This document shows, piece after piece, positions 35,512 through 41,208 of a DNA stretch of 41,208 nt. Under the pieces are notes generated by a model, which did no database searches, was not told where the DNA came from, and saw only the letters and a program-made list of their open reading frames with translations. The translations under genes were made by a program, and so were the position numbers. How positions within the stretch are numbered: the stretch's first letter is position 1; every line of letters starts with the position of its first letter. This DNA is from Ignavibacteria bacterium (GTDB lineage: Bacteria > Bacteroidota > Ignavibacteria > Ch128b), in the NCBI GenBank assembly GCA_026415235.1, contig JAOAHM010000042.1:1-41208 (forward strand). Direction: 5' to 3'.

Positions 35512-35863
35512 TCAGAATTTCATGTAAAATCTTTGGTCTTATTGTTTAGTCAATTCTTTTCCAAGTAATAGATAATATCATTCCTTCCTCTAATTAATTG
35601 AAAATTAACTTTAATTTATTGTGAGCTTTTCTTCAAAATTTTGAATGGAAATTTTCATATACATTTGAAATAAGTTTTAACCCAATCCTATATTTCTTAA
35701 AATTCATGAATTCTTATGAAATTATTCGTTTGTAAGAATTCTTCTTATTTATGTCAAAAACTTAGAAAAATCCTCGATTTGAGTTCTTTTTTGACATATT
35801 TCTGAGAGAAAAAACTTACATGTTCTTAAGCACGGGCTTACCAATCTTTTTAGTTTGCAAAAT
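35512..35863. other. Structured gene-free stretch after the response regulator
   Basis: No coding region is seen. Three hairpins are visible: GAATTCTTA/TAAGAATTC (35708-35716, 35733-35741, perfect 9 bp); TGTCAAAAA/TTTTTGACA (35752-35760, 35788-35796, perfect 9 bp); and a small TAAGC-ACGG-GCTTA stem (35827-35840) followed by CCAATCTTTTT, a possible weak terminator. The 9-mer GCACGGGCT in the last one (35830-35838) recurs at 36060-36068 in the terminator downstream of the small gene. Confidence 0.5.
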
Positions 35864-35871
35864 TATGTTTG
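35864..35871 (+). promoter_or_regulatory. -7 promoter box of the 33-residue membrane peptide gene
   Basis: TATGTTTG matches TAnnTTTG exactly. Transcription would begin near 35878, just ahead of the ribosome site at 35884. No TTTG is present 19-21 bases upstream, so only half of the promoter is convincing. Confidence 0.55.
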
Positions 35872-35895
35872 TATTAGAAAGAAAGAGGTAGAAAA

Positions 35896-35997
35896 ATGAA
35901 AGAGTCAATCTTAAAAAACAATAAGGAGATAAAGGAGTTACTAATTTATACAGCATTATTAATAGTGCTCTTAGTATTAATGATAGTTATCCCGTAA
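35896..35997 (+). CDS. Small single-pass membrane peptide (33 residues)
   Basis: A short gene: a charged N-terminal segment (MKESILKNNKEIKE) followed by one hydrophobic helix (LLIYTALLIVLLVLMIVI) and a terminal Pro. AGAGGT lies 6 bases before the ATG, a -7 promoter box lies 25 bases before it, and a strong terminator follows at 36044, so all parts of an independent gene are present. The orientation would be N-in with the helix in the inner membrane. I recognise no family. Toxin-type peptides, transporter or kinase accessory peptides and stress peptides all look like this; nothing in the sequence decides between them. Confidence 0.7.
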   Translation: MKESILKNNKEIKELLIYTALLIVLLVLMIVIP

Positions 35998-36043
35998 AGG
36001 AGTTTTAAAGTTTCCCACCTCAGCTCTCTACTCTCTTATTCAA

Positions 36044-36078
36044 TAGAGCCCGTTTGCCTGCACGGGCTCTAACTTTTT
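36044..36078 (+). terminator. Intrinsic terminator after the small membrane peptide gene
   Basis: Perfect 10-bp stem TAGAGCCCGT (36044-36053) / ACGGGCTCTA (36062-36071), 8-nt loop, then ACTTTTT. GC-rich stem in AT-rich surroundings. It also lies downstream of the convergent minus-strand gene, for which the A-rich side gives a weaker signal. Confidence 0.9.
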
Positions 36079-36095
36079 AAATAAGCTTGGATTCA

Positions 36096-36563
36096 CTAAA
36101 AATAAAATCTGTGTAAAAAGGCAAGCAAGAAATTAATTAGCACTAATATTTTTTCAGTGTAAGCCCAACGAACAAATTTTTGGAAGTTCAAAGAATTGTC
36201 TGCTGAAGAATTTTTAATTTTTTTTGAAACTGGAATTATGAATAGAAATGTAATTAATAGAATGATGAGGATGATAAACTGTTTTGTTGTTAACCAATGA
36301 TTTGCTTTGACTTCAAAGAAATTATAAACAGGTGAAATTACAACGAGAAGGATGCCAGTCAGAATAATCCCGATGGAACCTATCATCCCTGTTAAATTAG
36401 TTAAGTTAAGCAGTTTTTGAACAAGTAATTTTTTGAAATCTTCATTCGTTTCTTTTTTGATAGATTTAATCAATGAGATTTCGACTGGGAAAAATCCTAA
36501 CCAAATTATTGCAGATAAAATGTGAATTAAAAGTATTATAGGATAAATTTGATACATAAACAT
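36096..36563 (-). CDS. Four-helix membrane protein, CopD/DUF2269-like
   Basis: 155 residues with four membrane helices. Helix 1 carries LLIHILSAIIWLGFFPVE (H14), the 'H.L.A..W.G' pattern of CopD/DUF2269-type proteins; H89 (ANHWLTTKQ) and H151 (FLHRFYF) are further candidates for metal or haem ligands, placed near helix ends. The family is related in layout to b-type cytochromes, but binding here is not shown. AAGGTG precedes the first ATG with good spacing, which favours it over the one two codons later. It is divergent from the cytochrome-porin gene across 97 bases. Confidence 0.72.
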   Translation of the reverse strand: MFMYQIYPIILLIHILSAIIWLGFFPVEISLIKSIKKETNEDFKKLLVQKLLNLTNLTGMIGSIGIILTGILLVVISPVYNFFEVKANHWLTTKQFIILIILLITFLFIIPVSKKIKNSSADNSLNFQKFVRWAYTEKILVLINFLLAFLHRFYF

Positions 36564-36660
36564 TTCTTACACCTTTTTTCTTCAAAATTAGTGAATGAGA
36601 AAATTTAAGTCATTGGATTTGATTATACATAATTTTATTATGACATAAAAAGGAGATATT

Positions 36661-37737
36661 ATGAAAAACATTTTCTTTTTAGTTTTTTTATTTTTCTGTT
36701 CAGAAATAATTGCTGTACCAAGATTTGCTTTGATGAGAGGAAATCAATGTAAAGATTGTCATTCAAATCCAACTGGTGGAATAATTAGAAATGAAGATGG
36801 TTTCAGATATGGAAAGAATAATTTGAGATTGATGAAAGCAACTCAATCTGATGTAAGCTCATTCCTGAATGATAATATTTCAATTGGATTTGATTTTCGA
36901 TTTCAATATCTCTATTCGCAGGAGTTAAAGAAATCAGATTTTCATAAAATGGCTGGTGGTGTATATACAAACTTCACAATGAGTGATGAGATGAACTTTA
37001 TTGCTACTTATGACCTTTATCGTGGAACATTTGAAGGATATGGAATTCTAAATGTATTCCCTCTTGAAGGTTATCTAAAAGTAGGAACATTCTCTCCAAA
37101 CTTTGGAGTTCGAATTGATGACCACACAGCTTACACAAGAAATGGTGATGCAGGTGTATTAAGCTCATCACCTACAGAAGGATTAATATTTGCATCAGGT
37201 TATACGCAAACAGGAATTGAGTTTGGATTTTTCCCAACGGATTTTTCTTTTGTTACTTTAAGCGCAGGTCAAGATAAATTTCCATTCAAAACAGATCCTT
37301 CTTACATCGGTCGGATTGAATTAACTCCATCATTTGAGAATTTTAACTTGTTAGCTGGAAGTTCATTTGGAATTTTTCGTTCTTTACAAAACAAATTTAA
37401 TTTAACAAGTTTATTCGGCGGTTTTGGTGTTGGTGATTTTACTTTTTTAAGTGAATTTGTCCTTGCAAAAGATTATGTAAATAAAGACATTAAATCGCAA
37501 GTGTTAATGTTAGAGACTTCGTATCGAATAATTCGTGGATTGGATTTCGTAGCTCGATATGATAGAATTATTCCCGATACAAAACAAAAGAACAATTATT
37601 CATCTCATCTAATTTTTGGATTTGATTTTTTCCCTTACAGTTTTGTAGAAATCAAACCTCAATTCAGATTAAATCTTGAAAATCCAAAAGTGGATAAGAA
37701 CAATAGCTTCGTTTTGCAATTTCACTTCTGGTATTGA
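36661..37737 (+). CDS. Monohaem cytochrome-porin fusion, Cyc2-like
   Basis: 358 residues. A signal peptide (1-18, MKNIFFLVFLFFCSEIIA) precedes VPRFALMRG, then a c-type haem site C30-K-D-C33-H34 in CKDCHSNPTGG. From about residue 65 the sequence is a run of amphipathic strands ending LQFHFWY, an aromatic C-terminus typical of outer-membrane barrels; 14-16 strands would fit. One haem motif just after the signal followed by a barrel is the layout of Cyc2, the outer-membrane iron oxidase, though Cyc2 is usually longer (400 or more residues). It may carry electrons across the outer membrane; direction and substrate are inferred only. AAGGAG precedes the ATG. ATTATACATAAT (36622-36633) upstream is a possible operator. 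Confidence 0.82.
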   Translation: MKNIFFLVFLFFCSEIIAVPRFALMRGNQCKDCHSNPTGGIIRNEDGFRYGKNNLRLMKATQSDVSSFLNDNISIGFDFRFQYLYSQELKKSDFHKMAGGVYTNFTMSDEMNFIATYDLYRGTFEGYGILNVFPLEGYLKVGTFSPNFGVRIDDHTAYTRNGDAGVLSSSPTEGLIFASGYTQTGIEFGFFPTDFSFVTLSAGQDKFPFKTDPSYIGRIELTPSFENFNLLAGSSFGIFRSLQNKFNLTSLFGGFGVGDFTFLSEFVLAKDYVNKDIKSQVLMLETSYRIIRGLDFVARYDRIIPDTKQKNNYSSHLIFGFDFFPYSFVEIKPQFRLNLENPKVDKNNSFVLQFHFWY

Positions 37738-37740
37738 GAA

Positions 37741-37864
37741 GAAGTTGTCTAAAATGTAATTAACATCAATTCTCGTCTTGCTTGTGAATTGAATGCGATT
37801 TAAAAAATAATTCTTGATTTATTCAATTTGAATTAGTACTTAAAAAATTCTTTCAAACAACTTC
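37741..37864. repeat. 124-bp interval with terminal inverted repeats like 14305-14432
   Basis: GAAGTTGTCTAAAATGT at the left end and the complement of TTCTTTCAAACAACTTC at the right resemble the ends of the 14.3-kb element (GAAGGTTGTCTAAAAAGT), each lacking the same G. Interval length is nearly the same (124 against 128 bp). Interiors do not align by eye. The right end lies within the last codons and stop of the cupin gene. This could be a diverged copy of the element, or chance. Confidence 0.4.
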
Positions 37865-38224
37865 ATTTTCTCGATTTGCTTTCTCAACCAAAAAAGCTGG
37901 AATACATACTGAAATGTATTCAACATCTTCATCGAAAGGATTGGAATAACGAACTCGTGTTCCTCTTTTAATCAAGATACTTTCATTTTCTTCTAAAATT
38001 ATTTTTTCGTTTTCAACTTCGATTAGTTTTTTACCTTTGATTATAAAAGTTATCTCATCAAAATCTGGAGTTTGAAAAGGTTCGCTCCAGCCAGCAGGAG
38101 CAATCATGTGTGCGAAACTGAACTCGATTGTATTTGTTGATGGAATTCCAAAATGCTCTTTGATTGTTTTATTGTCGTTTGTTGGAATTACAAGTGGATT
38201 ACGTTGAACTATATAATTTTTCAT
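37853..38224 (-). CDS. Cupin-fold protein without the usual metal ligands
   Basis: 123 residues, one cupin barrel: SFAHMIAPAGWSEPFQTPDFDEITFIIKGKKLIEVE then ESILIKRGTRVRYSNPFDEDVEYISV. The first cupin motif normally carries HxH and the second a further His; here those positions are FQTPDFDE and RYSN, with no His, so a classical metal-dependent enzyme is unlikely. It may bind a small ligand or bind metal through Asp/Glu. The last codons overlap the right end of the inverted-repeat interval. It is divergent from lysA across 66 bases, with an ATG preceded by GGAGAC. Confidence 0.85.
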   Translation of the reverse strand: MKNYIVQRNPLVIPTNDNKTIKEHFGIPSTNTIEFSFAHMIAPAGWSEPFQTPDFDEITFIIKGKKLIEVENEKIILEENESILIKRGTRVRYSNPFDEDVEYISVCIPAFLVEKANRENEVV

Positions 38225-38263
38225 TTTGTCTCCTCAAAAATTAATATGCAAGAAAATATTTTT

Positions 38264-38271
38264 TATCTTTG
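38264..38271 (+). promoter_or_regulatory. -7 promoter box of the lysA operon
   Basis: TATCTTTG matches TAnnTTTG and lies 19 bases before the lysA start, giving a leader of about a dozen bases that includes the AAAGGA ribosome site. The expected TTTG at -33 is not seen (TTAA there). Confidence 0.5.
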
Positions 38272-38290
38272 ACAAATTTTGAAAGGAAAA

Positions 38291-39559
38291 ATGAGATTCG
38301 AAAATTTTTATTACAAAAATAATTTATTGCATTGTGAAGAAATTGATTTAGTTACAATTGCAAAAGAATTTGGAACACCTTTTTATGTTTATAGCAAGAA
38401 ATCTATGGTGGATAGATTTAATGATTTCAAAAAGGCATTTGAAGATATCCCTCATAGAATTCATTACGCTGTTAAATCAAGTTCTAATGTAAATATTATA
38501 AAACTTTTTTGTTCCTTAGGTGCAGGGCTTGATGTAAATTCTGGTGGTGAGTTGTATCGTGCCTTGAAAGCAGGTGCAAATCCAAAAAATATTTTATTCA
38601 CAGGAGTTGGAAAGACTGAAGAAGAAATTTTGTTTGCCCTTCGAAATGATATTTTTCTTTTTAAGATTGAATCATTTCAAGAGCTTGATTTGTTGAATTC
38701 CTTAGCCAAGCAAGAAAATAAAATTGCAAACATTGCAATAAGAATAAATCCAAATGTTGACCCGAAAACACATCCTTACATCACAACTGGACTTTATGAA
38801 AGCAAGTTTGGAATTGCTCAGGAACTCGCTATAGATGCCTTCAAACGAGCTTCTGCTTTACCAAACTTGAAAATCTTAGGAATTGATATGCACATTGGTT
38901 CTCAAATCACCGATATTGATGCATTTAGAGAATCAGTTGTAATAATGAACGAATTGATTTCACAACTTAGACAAATCGGAATTGAAATTGAGCACTTTGA
39001 TGTGGGAGGTGGACTTGGAGTTCAATACAATGATGAACCTGTTCCAGATGTTTTCGATTATGCCAATGCAATCAAAGATGAACTCAAAAAATCAAATTGC
39101 AAAATTATTTTTGAGCCAGGGCGATATTTAACTGCTGATGCAGGTGCACTTGTTACCAAAACTTTATTCAATAAAAGTAATCGAGATAAAAATTTTTTGA
39201 TTGTAGATGCAGCAGTGAATGATTTGATGCGTCCTGCTTTGTATGGAGCTTATCACGAAATTTTACCTGTTTTGATAGATAATAGAGAAAAAATAGTTTA
39301 TGATATTGTTGGTCCAGCATGTGAAACAGGTGATTTTTTTGCTAAGGATAGACTATTCCAAAAAACTTATCAAGGTGAATTAATCGCAATTATGTCTGCT
39401 GGTTCTTATGGTTTTTGTATGTCTTCGAATTATAATTCACGAAGGCGAGTGGCTGAAATTATGGTCGATGGTAATAAGTATTTCTTGATTAGAAAAAGAG
39501 AAACTTACGACGACTTAATCAGAAACGAAGAAATTGTAAATGAATTATTTGAAAATTGA
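38291..39559 (+). CDS. lysA: Diaminopimelate decarboxylase
   Basis: 422 residues; PLP enzyme that converts meso-diaminopimelate to lysine. The ATG with AAAGGA upstream is chosen; an in-frame TTG four codons earlier overlaps that site. Fold-type III markers: PLP lysine K62 in HYAVKSSSN; SGGELYRAL; DMHIGSQI; GGGLGVQY (phosphate-binding Gly-rich loop); EPGRYLTADAG; GPACETGDFFAKDR with the catalytic Cys from the second subunit; and SAGSYGFCMSSNYN. The presence of the full CETGD and SNYN motifs favours LysA over ornithine-type relatives. Downstream come redoxin, TlpA and carboxypeptidase genes, so lysine/cell-wall precursor supply and envelope maintenance may be co-expressed. Confidence 0.97.
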   Translation: MRFENFYYKNNLLHCEEIDLVTIAKEFGTPFYVYSKKSMVDRFNDFKKAFEDIPHRIHYAVKSSSNVNIIKLFCSLGAGLDVNSGGELYRALKAGANPKNILFTGVGKTEEEILFALRNDIFLFKIESFQELDLLNSLAKQENKIANIAIRINPNVDPKTHPYITTGLYESKFGIAQELAIDAFKRASALPNLKILGIDMHIGSQITDIDAFRESVVIMNELISQLRQIGIEIEHFDVGGGLGVQYNDEPVPDVFDYANAIKDELKKSNCKIIFEPGRYLTADAGALVTKTLFNKSNRDKNFLIVDAAVNDLMRPALYGAYHEILPVLIDNREKIVYDIVGPACETGDFFAKDRLFQKTYQGELIAIMSAGSYGFCMSSNYNSRRRVAEIMVDGNKYFLIRKRETYDDLIRNEEIVNELFEN

Positions 39560-39607
39560 ACTTTAATAATTGAGTTTAAGTTGAAAGTAAAAACAGGAGA
39601 AATAACT

Positions 39608-40171
39608 ATGAAAAAAGTAATATTCATCTTAACAATCTTCTTATCAACACTTTTTGCACAAGTACCTCAAAAATATGAGAACTTCAGTTTGCAAGATGTG
39701 AATGGTAAAACTCATTCATTGGCAGATTTCAAAAATTCAAAAGCAATTGTAATAATTTTTATCTCAACCGATTGTCCAGTTTCGAATGATTACAATTCAA
39801 GAATGGAAAAACTTCATCAAGAATATCGTGGTCGTGGTGTAACTTTCATTGGAATTAATTCTAACAAAGAAGAAACAGTTGAAGAGATAAAAGAACATGC
39901 CAAGAAGAATAATTTGACTTTCTTAATACTGAAAGATTTCGGAAATAAAATCGCAGATAAATTCAAAGCATCTTATACTCCCGAAGTATATGTTTTAAAT
40001 TCTAACTTCGAGCTTCTTTATCATGGAAGAATTGATGACTCGAGAAAAATCAAAAATGTAACTAAAGAAGATTTGAAGAATGCCCTTGAAGAAATTTTAG
40101 CAGGAAAAGAAGTAACAGTTAAAGAAACTAAAGCATTTGGTTGTACAATTAAGAGGGTTAAGAATGATTAA
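39608..40171 (+). CDS. Exported redoxin / AhpC-TSA-like protein
   Basis: 187 residues from an ATG preceded by AGGAG; an in-frame TTG nine codons upstream lacks a ribosome site. Signal peptide about 1-17 (VIFILTIFLSTLFAQ). Thioredoxin-like fold with C56 in STDCPVSNDYNSRM, a single-Cys variant where thioredoxins have CxxC, and C179 in the C-terminal AFGCTIKR that typifies this periplasmic group; the two may form a disulfide. It is likely a thiol peroxidase or reductase in the periplasm. The last 8 bases overlap the following TlpA gene, so translation is coupled. Confidence 0.88.
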   Translation: MKKVIFILTIFLSTLFAQVPQKYENFSLQDVNGKTHSLADFKNSKAIVIIFISTDCPVSNDYNSRMEKLHQEYRGRGVTFIGINSNKEETVEEIKEHAKKNNLTFLILKDFGNKIADKFKASYTPEVYVLNSNFELLYHGRIDDSRKIKNVTKEDLKNALEEILAGKEVTVKETKAFGCTIKRVKND

Positions 40172-40676
40172 TTCAAAAATTTTTATCACGCTGATTTTCT
40201 TTTTGTTTATTTACTCGAATGTTTTTGCACAAACTTCAAAAAAAATTGTTGTTGAGGATATTGATAAACCAAAACTTCAAAAGTTAATTAAAGATAGAAA
40301 AGGAAAAATTCTTTTCTTAAATATTTGGGCAAGTTGGTGTGCTCCTTGTAAAAAAGAATTTCCGGACCTTGTGAAGTTAGCTGAGAAATATAAAAAATCT
40401 AAAGTTGAGATTGTCGGATTGAGTGTTGATGATCGAGAAGACCTTAATTCAGCAGTAATTCCATTTCTTCAGCAGAACAATGTGAACTTTAAGATTTATC
40501 TACAAAATTTTAAGAACATTGAAGAGCTTATTGAATTCTTTCCCCAGTGGCAAGGTGCAATTCCATTAACTGTGATTTTTGATGCGAAAGGAAACCAGAA
40601 AAAATTTATTGTTGGAATGAGAGACTTTACTTTCTTTGATAATGCAATTCAAGAAGTCTTAAAGCCATCAAAATGA
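40164..40676 (+). CDS. TlpA-like periplasmic thioredoxin
   Basis: 170 residues from the ATG preceded by GAGGG; an upstream in-frame TTG inside the preceding gene is less likely. Signal peptide about 1-22 ending NVFAQ. Redox site C59-A-P-C62 in NIWASWCAPCKKEFPDL, characteristic of TlpA/ResA, with the cis-Pro loop GAIPLTVIFDAKG. Such proteins keep cysteines reduced in the periplasm, for example for cytochrome c maturation, which would suit the c-type cytochrome-porin gene 2.4 kb upstream, though that link is inferred. It overlaps its neighbours on both sides (8 and 4 bases). Confidence 0.92.
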   Translation: MINSKIFITLIFFLFIYSNVFAQTSKKIVVEDIDKPKLQKLIKDRKGKILFLNIWASWCAPCKKEFPDLVKLAEKYKKSKVEIVGLSVDDREDLNSAVIPFLQQNNVNFKIYLQNFKNIEELIEFFPQWQGAIPLTVIFDAKGNQKKFIVGMRDFTFFDNAIQEVLKPSK

Positions 40677-41208
40677 ACAGAAGAAAATTTTTTACATTAA
40701 CTGCTTTTTCACTTTTGTGGACAGGGTTGAGTTCTTATGCTCAACCTTTTTTGTTTTCTTCGAAAGTTAATAAATCGAAAGAGCAAAAATTAAAAATCAT
40801 AAAACCTAAAAGATTGCGAGAAGGAAGTCGGATTGGAATAGTTGCACCAGCAAGTTTTATCAAAGAGGAAGACTTCGAAAAGATAAAACAAAATCTTGAA
40901 GCTTTGAATTTAATTGCTGTTCCTTCAAAAAATCTTTTCAAGCAATTGGGCTATCTCGGTGGAAGTGATGAAGAAAGAGTTGATGACATTCATGAAATGT
41001 TCTTGAGAGAAGATATTGATGGAATTATGTGTGCTCGAGGAGGTTATGGCACTCCAAGAATTTTAAAATACATCGATTACAATTTGATAAAACGAAATCC
41101 AAAAGTTCTGATTGGTTACTCAGATATTACAGCACTACTTGTTGCTATTTATGTGAAAACAGGATTGGTAACTTTTCATGGTCCTGTTGGTATCTCGACA
41201 TTTAATGA
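40673..41208 (+). CDS. L,D-carboxypeptidase (peptidase S66), Tat-type signal, partial
   Basis: 178 codons before the window ends; no stop. The N-terminus MNRRKFFTLTAFSLLW contains a twin-arginine motif and a hydrophobic core ending near SSYAQ, so the protein is probably exported, unlike cytoplasmic LdcA of E. coli. S66 signatures: GSRIGIVAPAS; IMCARGGYGTPRIL; and IGYSDITALL, whose Ser is the nucleophile. The family cleaves L,D bonds in peptidoglycan peptides or microcin-type substrates. It shares an ATGA junction with the TlpA gene and so belongs to the lysA operon. The catalytic Glu-His pair would lie beyond the edge. Confidence 0.92.
   Translation, partial: MNRRKFFTLTAFSLLWTGLSSYAQPFLFSSKVNKSKEQKLKIIKPKRLREGSRIGIVAPASFIKEEDFEKIKQNLEALNLIAVPSKNLFKQLGYLGGSDEERVDDIHEMFLREDIDGIMCARGGYGTPRILKYIDYNLIKRNPKVLIGYSDITALLVAIYVKTGLVTFHGPVGISTFN

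Noticed and set aside
37853-38224. Metal-dependent cupin dioxygenase
   Set aside because: The His residues of both cupin motifs are absent, so no enzymatic claim is made.
38279-38290. TTG start for lysA four codons upstream
   Set aside because: It would lie on top of the AAAGGA ribosome site that serves the ATG.

Overview
The window is strongly AT-rich bacterial DNA. It most resembles the Bacteroidota/Chlorobiota group, and within it an Ignavibacteria-like lineage. Three things point there. The gene cut off by the left edge ends in a type IX secretion (T9SS) C-terminal sorting domain. Several promoters match the Bacteroidetes form TTTG-N19-TAnnTTTG, most clearly at 4919-4949. The protein families (DUF2723, DUF4905-like, Cyc2-like porin-cytochrome, PAS-rich kinases, exported redoxin/TlpA proteins) are typical of the group. 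Many genes nevertheless have clear Shine-Dalgarno sequences, which is less typical of Bacteroidia proper. I see no tRNA, rRNA, transposase, integrase or CRISPR array. The taxonomy is inferred from gene content only.

Layout. 1-4.1 kb: end of a T9SS cargo gene, then a large soluble receiver/multi-PAS/histidine kinase on the minus strand. 4.2-5.8 kb: a glutaredoxin-groES operon with a strong terminator, then a 950-base gene-free stretch. That stretch holds a very convincing but unidentified small RNA with its own promoter and terminator, followed by a 21-bp-period tandem array. 5.8-14.3 kb: a Zn/Cd/Pb-type P1B ATPase with a small partner; a divergent operon of MFS transporter, SRPBCC protein, GT2 glycosyltransferase, CDP-alcohol phosphatidyltransferase and DUF2723 membrane protein; and a cation diffusion facilitator with a manganese-type signature. 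14.3-24.5 kb: mostly housekeeping genes (peptidase T, FMN-dependent NMO/FabK-like enzyme, AMMECR1 and MEMO homologues, DUF2520 protein, glycyl-tRNA synthetase) mixed with exported proteins (beta-barrel, FnIII, TPR).

24.5-31.2 kb is the most unusual part. It holds three tightly coupled genes: a CPA-antiporter-fold membrane protein that has lost the usual acidic residue; a 1507-residue protein joining a second CPA-fold domain to about 700 residues of helical cytoplasmic sequence and a C-terminal AAA_16/STAND-like ATPase; and an MscS-family channel. I know of no described system with this composition.

31.5-35.5 kb: a conserved CPPYC-motif protein, a multi-helix membrane protein, a PAS/GAF histidine kinase and its NarL-type regulator, apparently one signalling unit. 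35.5-36.1 kb: a gap containing an unannotated 33-residue membrane peptide gene with its own promoter box, ribosome site and terminator. 36.1-37.7 kb: a CopD/DUF2269-like four-helix membrane protein divergent from a monohaem cytochrome-porin fusion resembling Cyc2, a possible outer-membrane electron conduit. 37.8-41.2 kb: a cupin, then a lysA - redoxin - TlpA - L,D-carboxypeptidase operon running off the right edge. Two 125-bp elements with related terminal inverted repeats, at 14.3 and 37.7 kb, look like a small non-autonomous mobile or structured repeat family.
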